DNA of 17,815 nt, taken from the NCBI GenBank assembly GCA_015501595.1, contig JADNRX010000930.1, positions 1-17,815 on the forward strand. The letters run 5' to 3'. This document shows, piece by piece, positions 10,163-17,815 of this stretch (the stretch's first letter is position 1; each line of letters starts with the position of its first letter). Source of the DNA: Hymenopellis radicata (lineage: Eukaryota > Basidiomycota > Agaricomycetes > Agaricales > Physalacriaceae). A program made the translations under genes and the position numbers. The notes under the pieces were generated by a model. The model saw nothing but the letters and a program-made list of their open reading frames with translations, made no database searches and was not told the origin of the DNA.

Positions 10163-10549
10163 ATGAGTCGTTCGCGTGAATTTCTCGCGAATTCTCACGA
10201 TCCGGCAAATGCCGACAGGCCGCGTAAGCGTGCGATCGGGTCGTTTTCTTCGCTCCTGACCACCACTACTAGCACCCAGAGTGCGACGATTGTCGCCTCT
10301 GCCGCTCTGACGACTGTCAGGCGGCCTTTGGGGTGTTTTCTTCCACCATGGCTGCATGCCGGGTGGTGGATTTGGGTCTTGGCTTTGTGCCGGGCCCGCT
10401 GCTGCTGTCGCAAAGACAGCAGCAGCAGAGGATACACGACAACGACGACTGGACGACGGACGCTGGACGCCATCATTACGACGACGCTGGACATCGCGGA
10501 TGAGCGGACGAGGAGATCAACGACGTGTTTGTCGTGGACGCGTCGTTGA
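10163..10549 (+). pseudogene. Open frame inside hAT element, possible transposase 5' remnant
   Basis: An ATG at 10163 follows a TATA-like AT-rich patch (10098-10112) and opens 128 codons: a polar head (MSRSREFLANSHDPANADRP) and then low-complexity Thr/Arg-rich sequence shaped by CGACGA repeats. Its place at the left inner edge of a hAT-like element, after a promoter-like patch, is where a transposase gene would begin, so it could be what remains after internal deletion. No BED zinc finger or hAT dimerisation motif is visible, and the C-terminal part looks non-functional. Confidence 0.25.
10398..10426. repeat. Perfect 12-bp stem hairpin, loop GCAAA
   Basis: GCTGCTGCTGTC at 10398-10409 is followed by the five-base loop GCAAA and the exact reverse complement GACAGCAGCAGC at 10415-10426. 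It lies in the interior of the hAT-like element, preceded by CGGGCCCG, which is itself a palindrome. Confidence 0.9.
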
Positions 10550-10657
10550 CAACACCAACGACAAGATGACGCGGCGATGGTGGTGGCGGCGGGATGGCGA
10601 GTCGAGTCAAGAACAATGTTGGGTGAGTTTCTTTTCCTTTTTCTTCATCAACTGCCA

Positions 10658-10735
10658 TCCCACCACCACCACCATACCACCACTGCACCACCATCACTCC
10701 CTCTATCACCCCATCACCCCCACCACTACCACCCT
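10658..10735 (+). repeat. CCA/CAC-rich low-complexity tract
   Basis: This is an imperfect run of CCA, CAC and CATCAC units inside the hAT-like element. It lies between a GTGAGT at about 10622 and a CCCTCAG at about 10738, so it could be read as part of a long intron-like interval. Confidence 0.6.
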
Positions 10736-11017
10736 CAGTCCGTACTCATGCACGGCTGAGTGTCCCCGTGCCATTGCCCGGGGATGCTCACCAGGCATGA
10801 ATGAACTTTGGGTGTGTTTGAGGGGGCTGATCCGCGAGATCCGTCGACGACCCGGATCGCGTGCGAGTACCCGCCAACCTCGCGAGTACTCGACTCGTTT
10901 GACTCGCGAGTCAACGCGGGTCGAGTCGTTTGCGGATCACGAGTAGGCTCTTTCGGCCTCGAGTACTCGGCTCACGGATCGCGGGTCTGATCCGAGTATT
11001 ACTCGTTGAGGTCTCTA

Positions 11018-11025
11018 AGCCTTAT
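11018..11025. repeat. Right 8-bp target-site duplication (AGCCTTAT)
   Basis: This is an exact copy of 9908-9915, directly adjoining the right terminus at 11017. Keeping only one copy joins NMPIRAIR to LLTTGYNEALK in the transposase frame. Confidence 0.93.
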
Positions 11026-11796
11026 AGCACGGATCGGCATGTTGAAAAAGTACCGGACGATAAGTAGTGCAAAGGAGAAGATGCGAACAGGGTCTGGACG
11101 TGGTGGATAGGGAAGAAAGTACTTGTCTAAGCAAAATGAGAATTTGAGCGAAAAACATGTCTTAAACAACACACCAGAGTTGAACGTATGCGCCGATGTC
11201 TGATAAACACGCCACCATTCTGACTCCTTGACGGCGCCCATTTTCAGTAGTAGATTCGTAACTCGGGATTTCAAGACATCCACTGTAGCGCCGGACGCTT
11301 CTAAGTGATGCAAGGCTAGCAATGCCTCATATAGCCGCCCCTCGATCTCCAGAAAGTCCCGATTACAAGGATCCTCAATCACCAGGCCGAAAAAGTCCTG
11401 CTCCTCATCGTCTAAGCGTCTAATGCCACGATAAGAAAAGGGTGGGGCATCTGCTGTTCCAGCATTGACAAAGGTCAGACGCCACTCAACCACTGTCTCC
11501 AGCCGTTGTTGAATACCGTCCACACGAGACTCTAAGCCCGTACCAATGGCAGGGTCAGCCATATGGGAAAAGGAGACGGTTGGGACATTGGAAGACTGCA
11601 TGGATGGCGCGCTATTAGCCCTTTCACCGTCCAACCTCTTCTGGACAGTTTGGTGGTCCTGGTATGAGCTACGTGGAAGGAGACATCCGTGTTTCCAGTC
11701 GCCTGTAATCGGATCCTGATAGGTCAAAGACGCGCAATATGTCTCACATTGGCAGTGAGATACGCGCTTTCCCCGCTTTGGTTTCTCATCCATCAT

Positions 11797-12453
11797 TCTA
11801 GTAGCCTGTATAACGAGATAGGATTAAGAAACTAATAAACAACAATGCGACGCACCTGTACTGAATTGCTCTAGACAAGCAAGCAACACGTCACAGGGTC
11901 GGATTTGGATTCGGAGTCAGGTAAATTATACCTGAGGCCCTTAGGCCATCCAAAATGTGAGCCAAAGAATCCGGATCACATGCCTTGCTTGTACAAAATC
12001 CTTAAAACTCGCTGCCGCAGCCTCTTAGAGATAACGGTGTTGTCGAAGCCTAAAATATTTGTATTTTCAGAGGTTCAGGTGATTCAAAAGTATTATTGTG
12101 CATGGTAGGCAAACAGGCATGTAAATACAATAAGCATGTAAATACGAAGCAGATATAGTAATCATAGATAGTGCGTACAACCTTGAAACAAGGCAAGGGT
12201 AAATAACAGCTGCGGAACGGGGACAGCAAACATCTTGTCGACTGCGTCGTTATCACGTTGTCATCGGTGTCGTCGCATTATTGTCCTGTCATCCTAGTCC
12301 TCGTATCAGTGGCTGGTTGACACGCAAGACAATCCAGCCCTCCATGTATGCCCGGTAGAGCCCCTTACCTTTCGAGATATGACACGCTATCTAAACACCG
12401 CGCCCCTCATCCCACCCAAAATGAATATGACAGTGGTAAGAAAAATGGAATAG
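11797..12453. other. Unassigned stretch upstream of Tnp2
   Basis: I see no supported gene. A 12-bp direct repeat GCATGTAAATAC occurs at 12117-12128 and 12134-12145. I looked for a CACTA-type terminus that could mark the end of the Tnp2 element and found none that pairs with the other side. Confidence 0.35.
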
Positions 12454-12620
12454 AACGTCCCAAGTGACGTCTTCGTGCTTCCACCGAGGCGAAGTTGAAT
12501 GGGAATGGACAAGTTACGAAGACAACGTCCCACACCAGTTCCAAGTAAAGGTGTCGTCTCCTTGCTTCCACCGGCGTGAAGCCAAATGAGACAGGACGCG
12601 TCATGACGACAACGCCCCCG
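12454..12620. repeat. Degenerate tandem repeat, units about 67-90 bp
   Basis: Units begin at AACGTCCC (12454), AACGTCCC (12521) and a partial AACGCCCC (about 12610). Each of the first two carries GTCTTCG/GTCTCCT followed by TGCTTCCACC and a GCGAAG/GCGTGAAG word, then ends near ACGAAGAC/ACGACGAC. On the - strand the repeat gives the duplicated peptide word VEARRRHL, but the surrounding frames show no other sign of a gene. A - strand gene with an internal duplication cannot be excluded. Confidence 0.55.
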
Positions 12621-13554
12621 AATGGCGTACACAAGGCGAGTATCATTCCAAGATCTGTTTGGAAGTGTCGGGGAGAGCTTGAAGAACGAATGGACATGGG
12701 GACTTACGACTTGAGAAAGTAGACCCTGGGTGAGCGGCGACTGGCGGGCAAGGTCATCGAAGGACATAGTCCCGAGCCTGAGTTCACGGCGGGGTTGGTC
12801 CGTGTCTATAGTCAAGATTGGGAGTCGGGCAGGCTAAGAAGGAGCAGCGGCACGAACCGTGTAAGTTGGAAGCAAAGCCCGAACTTGGCCCGAACGGCCT
12901 ATTCGAGGTCTAGCAAAAGGTTCGCGTGGCGAGTCTGTACGACCGGGTCCAATATGGTCGGCGACGGCGTTCAGTCCAGAGAGGGCGGAAGGATATGCCG
13001 AAGTAGTATGGTGAAGGACGAGTCGAATTCCCGTGCAAGATGAGCATGCGAAACATGTAGAAAGAGTCGATGTCCCAAAAAGCCAGTCTAGCTGATGGGA
13101 TAACTGCGCCATCGAGTTCGCCTCTTTCATCGTTGGTTTGAAGGCGCCAGAGGAACAGCAGTCATCACAGCATTTGCTCGCTGTTCGGATTCTTGAAAAC
13201 CGACTGAGCGTGAATATATGATGAAAAAAAAGAGAACCCACCCAGTGCTGCTCGTCTAACGAAGTGAGTGTCTATTTCTCCTTCCCCGCTGTCTATCGCA
13301 TGCAGCGAGACTATGCTCTGCGTGACACTTGCTCTGTCGATGGCGCTGGAATAAAAAAAGTGCTGCCTGCTTTGCAGGGCTTACACGGCGGTATTATGCG
13401 TCTGGTAGACAAGGAGGGCAGTCACTACAACAGGGGAGAGGATGTATAGGAGAAGGGGACGGCACTGTGGTGATGGTTGGTAGAAGTTGGGTGGAAGACT
13501 CAGAGAGAAGCTCCGAACAGCGATCAAGTGCTGCTCGGATCGCCGGTCCCGTCA
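12621..13554. other. Unassigned stretch before the reverse-transcriptase fragment
   Basis: Open frames on both strands here are short, lack convincing ATG and splice-site arrangements, and show no motif I recognise. An A-run (13224-13231) is present. If the retroelement was once longer, its upstream part would be expected here on the + strand, but I cannot see endonuclease motifs. Confidence 0.3.
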
Positions 13555-14073
13555 TCCGGCCCTTGTCGAACGCCATACATAATCAACATCTTTGCCCTGC
13601 GGACGCTGATAGAACAGGCCCGGTCGAGGGACAAAACATTATATGTTGAGTTCCTAGAGATTTCTAACGTGTTCGCTGGAATGAACCATGCCTCGCTCTG
13701 GCTCAAACTCGCAGACGCTGGGTTGCCTGGAATATACTGGGTACGCACAGTGCTGTACGCGAAAATGATATATGTTGTGAAGGTCCGCGGCGGGATCTCT
13801 GAGGATTATAAGTCCTTGTATGGTGTCCTCATGGGCGATCCCGTGTCGCCGACCTTGTGGAACATCTTCCTCTGTACTTTCCAACTACCGGACAGACCAG
13901 ATGACGCGTGTCTGCGGGGCGTTCATGTATCTCACCTCGAACATGCCGACAACTTGGTTATTATTTCTGAAACCCGCGCTGGTCTACAGGCTCATCTCGA
14001 TGTTCTCGATGTTCTCGCGTGCTGGTGTTGCGCAAATTTCCTTCAGGGTGAAAACGTTGCAACCGAGTCGTAA
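13555..14073 (+). pseudogene. Fragment of LINE-type (non-LTR) reverse transcriptase, catalytically dead
   Basis: The open frame reads NIFALRTLIEQARSRDKTLY, then VEFLEISNVFAGMNHASLWL (motif A region), YGVLMGDPVSPTLWNIFL (motif B), LEHADNLVIISETRAGLQ (motif C) and ACWCCANFL. This is the order of the reverse-transcriptase domain of non-LTR retrotransposons widespread in basidiomycetes, where motif A reads like FVDLTNAF and motif C like QADD. Here the motif A aspartate is glutamate (codon 13657-13659) and the second motif C aspartate is asparagine (codon 13951-13953), so two of the three catalytic acidic residues are changed. No ATG heads the frame, the frame stops at 14073, and there is no endonuclease or 3' tail. 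It is a decayed fragment. Confidence 0.8.
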
Positions 14074-14138
14074 GAGACTGCTTGAAAGAACTTGGCTACT
14101 ATGCATTGTGCATGAATATCTATACCCCCTTGGCCTGT

Positions 14139-15284
14139 CTACTGATTCATGCCACTACGGCCTGAGTTTATACGGACAACTACAGGTTTCAGAAATATGA
14201 CGCCACATGTATCTCGCAAACCTAGCTCGTACATACAGATAATCCCGTCCTCCGGATACTCATTGTTATCTATGTTTTCCATGATTAAGGATGAAAAGTC
14301 CTGGTCGAATTCCTCCATCAAAGAGACCTCAAAGTGCTGACTTTGGTCCACAACTGCCAGCTCAAGTTGAGATTCCACGTGGTCCTCGTACATGGCCCGA
14401 TCCAGTTGAATTGCTGCACGTGCAAGATATTGAATTCGATTAGCATAGGTGTCTCGCAGTGCGAGTAAATGGCTCTCATCACTCTCGCCAAAGGCGCCCA
14501 GAAATGAAAGGACAGGAGCCAAGTCGCGGATGATTACGTCCACGGCAAAGGATACAACCGCCTCTGGATCCTTGTATTTGGATTGCGCGCGCGTTAGAGC
14601 GCGCCAGCGTGCGGCAACCCGTGGATCATCTGATTATAAGCGTAGAACAAATTGTAAGCTTATGGGACGTACTAGTAGCGTAGATATCGCCACTCAGCTT
14701 TCCCAATGCCGTGCTTAGCTTTGGCCGCATACTCCATGCCATGATAATACCGGCACATATACGTAGCAGGCTCTCCTGAATAGCGAAGCCTCGAAGAACG
14801 TCTAGTACGTCAGGGTGATCCTTCATACGTCGGAGGAGCGCCTCAAGGCGCTGCCCCAGTAGATCAGGTTTGCGACTGCTACTGACGTGTTGGACAGAGG
14901 AGAATGTGAATTTATCGATCATGGATGCGGAAAGTTGGTAGACCTCCTGATTCAACTGAATGACCAAGTCCTTGATATCTTGGTCCGATACAGAAGAGCT
15001 CAATGTCAAAAAAGCTCTTGCTTCTTCCAATTCAGCAAGTCGATATCGAAGGAGTTGGTCAAGATGCGTACGCGCTGTGCGTTCTGAGTGGAGCTCTTCA
15101 GGCAAGATTCCGAGAAATCAGTTGAGTCGCAATAGATTTAATGAAATGCTCTCTTACCCGTTTGTAGGTTACTGATAAGATCCTCAAGTGGATGGGTCCG
15201 ACAACTTGATTGATCCTCTAGTATCCGCTAGACCAAGAATCAATTGGAGAAGCTTTGGATTCCTGCAGCTCATACCTGGTTCAT
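14139..15284 (-). CDS. Apparently intact gene, 330-residue coiled-coil protein of unknown function
   Basis: Exons 15276-15284, 15158-15227, 14673-15095 and 14139-14629 join through introns of 48, 62 and 43 nt (GTATGAG..TCTAG, GTAAGAG..GAAG, GTACGT..ATCAG) into 331 codons including TAG at 14139-14141, with no internal stop. The N-terminal 60-80 residues form a likely coiled coil (LISNLQTELHSERTARTHLD, then LAELEEARAFLT). Further marks are SDQDIKDLVIQLNQEVYQLS, IIMAW, WRALTRAQ and, near the C-terminus, GIICMYELGLRD. I associate this arrangement with a family of uncharacterised Agaricomycete proteins that often occurs in many copies, but I know no function. The first exon codes for only three residues (MNQ), so the start is the least certain part. 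It neighbours the dead reverse-transcriptase fragment, whose end is 65 bp away on the opposite strand. Confidence 0.72.
14630..14672 (-). other. Intron in the 330-residue protein gene
   Basis: This 43-nt GTACGT..ATCAG interval splits an asparagine codon and joins LSGDIYAT to DPRVAARWRALTR. Without it the frame closes. Confidence 0.7.
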
Positions 15285-15342
15285 GATATCAGAATGAAAG
15301 TTTCTGAACAATGAAAGAAACTCCGCTTACATAATTTACAGG

Positions 15343-15548
15343 AACCCGGTCCGTTCCTCCAACCAACATCGCCACGTTCCTCTTCAACATTAGAGCCTAT
15401 CTTGGAAATACCTGAAATCTATGACACCGATCAGACTACCACTACCATCGAAATAACCGCAGACACTTATGAAGGGGTCCAAGTTCTTCCAGCGCGTACT
15501 AGTGAAAAGTGTAGTGTCTTGCGGAATGAAAGTCTAGAGGAGTTATGA
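15343..15548 (+). other. Open acidic Thr/Pro-rich segment, possible exon
   Basis: Directly after a good acceptor (TTTACAG ending 15342), 68 codons stay open to TGA 15546-15548, with acidic, Ser/Thr/Pro-rich content (LEPILEIPEIYDTDQTTTTI). There is no ATG and no clear upstream exon. On the opposite strand the interval from 15589 to 15542 looks like a 48-nt intron (GTAAGT..CTCTAG), so the coding strand is uncertain. Confidence 0.2.
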
Positions 15549-15653
15549 GCTTCATTACCCTGAGTTGGAAAACGGACTTACCAGCGATCATCTGAATCCG
15601 GCAGGTTGACACCTACCGAGTTACCTTCCTTCCACCATCACGTTTATCCTGAA

Positions 15654-15965
15654 ATGACATTGCTCGTATCAGCGACGCGTCGCGGCTTCGGTGTCTCTGG
15701 ATTGGGCAATTCGACTCCTTTTGTGGTTCAAAATATGAAGAACGGAGCCGTGGCATCAAATGCGCTCGCATTCCTCGCTTCTCACTGCGATAATAACGAC
15801 GGATTCTGGGAACTTAGTAACGCCACACTTGGAACACAACCCTGTGAAGTCTGTGTGACTTCACAAGGCTACGACATCAAGAACTCTTGGACATGCACCA
15901 TGGGCACTTTCTCTGCCTATGCCGACAATACTATGCTCTTGGGTTCATTGATTCGAGCCTTATAA
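15654..15965 (+). CDS. Hypothetical Cys-containing open frame, 103 residues
   Basis: An ATG at 15654 opens 103 codons; the same frame is open back to 15564. The product contains TPFVVQNMKNGAVASNALAF and cysteines in SHC, PCEVC and SWTC contexts, and ends GSLIRAL. I recognise no family and see no paired splice sites. The base composition is balanced and no antisense frame competes, which argues mildly for a real or recently decayed coding segment. There is no signal peptide at the ATG. Confidence 0.25.
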   Translation: MTLLVSATRRGFGVSGLGNSTPFVVQNMKNGAVASNALAFLASHCDNNDGFWELSNATLGTQPCEVCVTSQGYDIKNSWTCTMGTFSAYADNTMLLGSLIRAL

Positions 15966-16116
15966 GGTTCGTGCCTCAAATATTCTTTCGATCATTTCAC
16001 GGAGCCAACCAATCTGTAGTTCAGATCGACGGTGACTTCACGGTCATATATTCATCCTGTATCCTCGCGCTCCATTTTCCCATTTAGATTTCCCGACTGA
16101 CGCCTTGTGCAACTTG

Positions 16117-16123
16117 TCCGGGA
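16117..16123. repeat. Left flanking TCCGGGA of the second hAT-like element
   Basis: TCCGGGA adjoins the element's first base and recurs at 16551-16557. On the right side four bases (GGAC) separate it from the element end, so it is an imperfect duplication or a coincidence. Confidence 0.4.
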
Positions 16124-16546
16124 TAGGGATCCGCACCGTAACCGTACAATACGGCTTACGGTTACGGGTTGTACGGGTACCCGTACCGTCCCGTATGCCT
16201 TGGTGACACGCCCCCATACGGTTACGGGACCGGTACGGGTTACGGGTGGCAGGTGCCCGTACCAGTGTGGCGTCGCCAGATCATGCCCCACAGCGTGCTG
16301 TAGCCATTCCACGTACCTCTCTTGGCCTCAGATCGCTACCCCAACTAATCCTCATTGTCTGGATGGCGTACCACGGCCTCCAGAGTCCAATCCCCCACCC
16401 GTATGGACGCCGTAACGGTTACCTGTAACCGTACCGTAAGTGGTCTTGAAGGCATCTTTACGGTTACGGGTCCGGGACGGCTTCAGACCGTAATGCACCG
16501 TAAAGCATACGGCCGTAACCGTATACGGTTACGGTTCAGATCCCTA
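16124..16546. mobile_element. Miniature hAT-like element (MITE), 423 bp
   Basis: The left end TAGGGATCCGCACCGTAACC and the reverse complement of the right end, TAGGGATCTGAACCGTAACC, match at 18 of 20 positions and continue alike into CGTA. TAGGG fits the YARNG start of hAT termini. Inside are eight exact copies of the heptamer CCGTAAC or its complement GTTACGG, three in one orientation and five in the other, clustered toward both ends with a motif-poor centre (about 16265-16400). A TCCGGGA direct repeat flanks it imperfectly. There is no coding capacity. The architecture matches the larger element at 9916-11017 although the motif differs. Confidence 0.75.
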
Positions 16547-16847
16547 GGACTCCGGGACTGACACGGTGACACCACGTTCTTGACAAGCTGAGCGTCGTAC
16601 GCTTTGGTAGGATGATAGTCGGAATGCCCTTGTAGCCGAGGACGAAGTATGTCAGCTTGATTTCGAGTTCTTCTCCAGGCTGACTGCTGGCCAGCTCTCC
16701 TCCCTTCTTACCATAGAACTCAGTGATATATCTGCGCTTCATCGTTGACCAACTCATCTGAAAGGCTGGGTCGACCACCGTCAAGTCGTGAGGCTTCGTG
16801 AGGCTTTTCCACGGGCAAGTCTTCATCTTCTTGTGATGGCGATGAAA
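16547..16847 (-). pseudogene. Hypothetical open frame abutting the MITE, possibly cut by it
   Basis: On the - strand an open frame with a Lys/Trp-containing, non-repetitive product (KRRYITEFYGKKGGELASSQ, then GEELEIKLTYFVLGYKG) runs into the MITE edge and stops just inside. Joining the flanks without the MITE would extend it only about ten codons to a stop in the same frame; in another frame the flank reads VTVSVPDKLHKASVGKSKW before stopping. I recognise no family. Whether it is a coding exon disrupted by the MITE or an intergenic frame is unresolved. Confidence 0.25.
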
Positions 16848-17290
16848 AAATGCTGACCATTGACAGGTTTTCAATGCCGCGTGAAGACCGTGAATCTGAG
16901 TAAGCCCTCGACTGCTCTTGTTGCCTGTTCCATTGATTCAGTCATATTATATCAGGACACGGAAAATGACTGAACTGCGAGGTATGCCGTTTTGTTAGCA
17001 TCATGTTGATGCTGTTACTACTGCGAGTTGACCTGTAAGGCAAGAATCCAGTAGATTCGAATGGTAGGCATTCTTGTCTTAATTTGAGCGGACTCTTACT
17101 TAATAATAACAGTGTTATTGACGTCGCCACGTCAGTTATCTTCGACTTGGAGAATGCTACGTTTTCGGAGAGATTTCGTGTCTCTTGCCTTGGGCTCAGC
17201 TTGGTGATTGACTCCTTCGGGTGTATTTGGCTGACTTTCTTTGCTCGTTCTGGCTGTCACCGATGGCCCAGCAGGATTTCCGGCTGCTGA
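16848..17290. other. No supported gene
   Basis: Only short frames without motifs are seen. An ATG at 17263 (+) heads 65 codons, but that stretch is antisense to the well-spliced exon at 17291-17415 and is taken as a shadow. Confidence 0.35.
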
Positions 17291-17815
17291 TCATCTCCAT
17301 CCGTGAAGGAACCGCTGATAACAGCGTAGCATTAGCTGGACGCGTAGGACTACTTGACCACAAATTGGAATGTTTGATGCCAACGGATCGTCCACAGGAT
17401 CTTCCTTCTCAGGCTCTAGTGCCAGATCCAGAAACAGAATTATTTGCCTATTCACCTTGAACTGGGCCGTCTGCGGGGAGTTCCACAATCCAGAAGTTGC
17501 AAACAGGATGACTGGTCAAATTCGAACTTGAACATCTCTTCCTCACCTCATTACCTGCATTTGATGTCATCAAAATGACTCCGAGGGTCAGATCTTTCCT
17601 CATCTCGAAGATTCACATCTGATAGGGGACGCTCCGAAGGCTCAGCCTCCTCCACAATTACTAGTGGTTCACTCTGAGGTATCCAACGCGACGGCACGTG
17701 AAGTCGCCCGCCTGAGCTTGGGCCGTCGCTTGCCTTCAGCGGGGCATCTGCTGTAGGAACGGTAGACACGGGTTTCTTCGCTGTTGGCCAGACACTGATC
17801 AGACCAGACAGACTA
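17291..17815 (-). CDS. C-terminal exons of a gene entering from the right edge, product unknown
   Basis: The - strand is open from the window edge at 17815 to 17555, giving a disordered Ser/Pro/Glu-rich segment (WPTAKKPVSTVPTADAPLKA, then EEAEPSERPLSDVNLRDEE). A 43-nt intron 17512-17554 (GTAATG..TTGACCAG) joins exon 17456-17511, encoding SHPVCNFWIVELPADGPVQ. A 40-nt intron 17416-17455 (GTGAAT..CACTAG) joins exon 17291-17415, encoding EPEKEDPVDDPLASNIP and ending at TGA 17291-17293. Both junctions split codons and keep frame. A further optional 39-nt intron (GTAGTC..ATCAG) in the last exon would not change the frame. The 5' part and any start codon lie outside the window. No domain is recognisable; low-complexity acidic tails of this kind occur in many fungal proteins. 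Confidence 0.5.

Larger units (their letters stand above)
9916..11017. mobile_element. hAT-like non-autonomous element, 1,102 bp, inside Tnp2 exon 1
   Basis: Both ends carry the same perfect 17-bp terminal inverted repeat, TAGAGACCTCAACGAGT (9916-9932; reverse complement 11001-11017), flanked by an exact 8-bp duplication AGCCTTAT. TAGAG fits the YARNG start of hAT termini. Both subterminal zones (9932-10090 and 10826-11000) are packed with CGAGTACT motifs (five exact copies), GAGTC and GGATC words in both orientations, as expected for transposase-binding arrays. An AT-rich core (10090-10140) precedes an ATG at 10163. No complete transposase is encoded, so mobility would depend on a source element elsewhere. 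The interior also holds a perfect hairpin and CCA-rich and CGACGA-rich low-complexity tracts. The perfect ends suggest recent insertion. Confidence 0.92.
6782..11796 (-). pseudogene. Tnp2-type (CACTA/EnSpm) transposase gene, frameshifted and split by a hAT element
   Basis: The ATG at 11796 begins a Cys/His-rich head (CQCETYCAS..GCLLPRSSYQDHQ), then MPIRAIR, a CCPDCCRLYP..CMHQ..CGAPL cluster, WLAQLLAVPGMEEHL, IMDDIWQSPFWW, LGMDGFNPFQSKESKQ, LNLPPHLRYLPENIYLVGVI, ICDMLAARQVGGF and LNRLPYWNAVKGVVPDEMH. This order is that of Tnp2-like transposases common in Agaricomycetes, which cut and paste CACTA elements. Introns: 9323-9369, 8460-8506, 7944-7991 and 7357-7412 (47-56 nt), all phase-compatible. 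Two SAP-like segments follow (near 8510-8610 and 7992-8110). Breaks: a frame change near 7780-7788 and another near 7676-7684, each fitting a one-base insertion; a probable third near 7155-7195 and a fourth near 6920. The first exon is interrupted by the element at 9916-11017. The product cannot be made as one chain. Confidence 0.85.

Noticed and set aside
10195..10494. 99-codon antisense frame in the hAT element
   Set aside because: It is a low-complexity, valine- and arginine-rich frame produced by CGACGA and CAC repeats; it has no protein-like features.
11090..11200. Intron inside Tnp2 exon 1 (GTGTTG..GCTTAG on the - strand)
   Set aside because: Its 46-nt length would throw the downstream MPIRAIR..KADHADAAQLPKD segment out of frame, whereas reading through keeps it in frame.
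16124..16546. Telomere-like or satellite repeat because of CCGTAACC words
   Set aside because: The words are not in tandem, occur in both orientations, differ from TTAGGG, and are bounded by inverted termini, which fits a miniature transposon.
1..17815. CRISPR array, rRNA genes, bacterial operon or phage
   Set aside because: There are no regularly spaced direct repeats, no rRNA-like segments, and the short spliceosomal introns mark the DNA as eukaryotic.

Overview
The window looks like nuclear DNA of a filamentous fungus, most likely a mushroom-forming basidiomycete (Agaricomycete). Introns are very short (about 40-65 nt) with GT..AG ends and CTAAC/CTGAC/TTGAC-like branch sites, coding exons are small, and the recognisable proteins belong to families I know from that group. 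No database search was possible, so family names rest on motif recognition. The stretch is gene-poor, rich in mobile elements, and much of it is decaying.

Left part (1-3361): a densely intron-interrupted reading unit on the + strand. From 2061 to 3361 the exons chain into the N-terminal region of a BEACH-type (beige-like) protein, broken by an extra A in an A-run and a second frame change, and cut off far short of the WD40/BEACH part. Upstream (1091-2060) more intron-like intervals are present, but their exons cannot be joined in one frame. Next come a possible 38-residue membrane peptide (3525-3695) and a possible three-exon gene of unknown function (4409-4868). From 4919 to about 6780 I see nothing I can name.

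Centre (6782-11796, - strand): a basidiomycete Tnp2-type (CACTA/EnSpm superfamily) transposase gene with a Cys-rich N-terminus, a Cys-rich block before the DGFNPF motif, the LNLPPHLRY..ENIYLVGVIPG core, and two SAP-like segments. It has at least two frameshifts plus a probable third and fourth. Its first exon is split by a 1,102-bp hAT-like non-autonomous element (9916-11017) with perfect 17-bp terminal inverted repeats and a perfect 8-bp target duplication (AGCCTTAT). Removing one duplication copy puts the transposase exon back in frame, so the hAT element landed in a gene that was still continuous at that point.

Right part: a degenerate tandem repeat (12454-12620), a dead fragment of a LINE-type reverse transcriptase (13555-14073, +), an apparently intact four-exon gene for a 330-residue coiled-coil protein of unknown function (14139-15284, -), a second hAT-like miniature element built of CCGTAAC/GTTACGG motifs (16124-16546), and the C-terminal exons of a gene entering from the right edge (17291-17815, -). 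The region reads as layered insertions: Tnp2, then hAT inside it, with a retroelement fragment and a captured host-gene fragment nearby. Only the 14139-15284 gene and perhaps the right-edge gene look functional.
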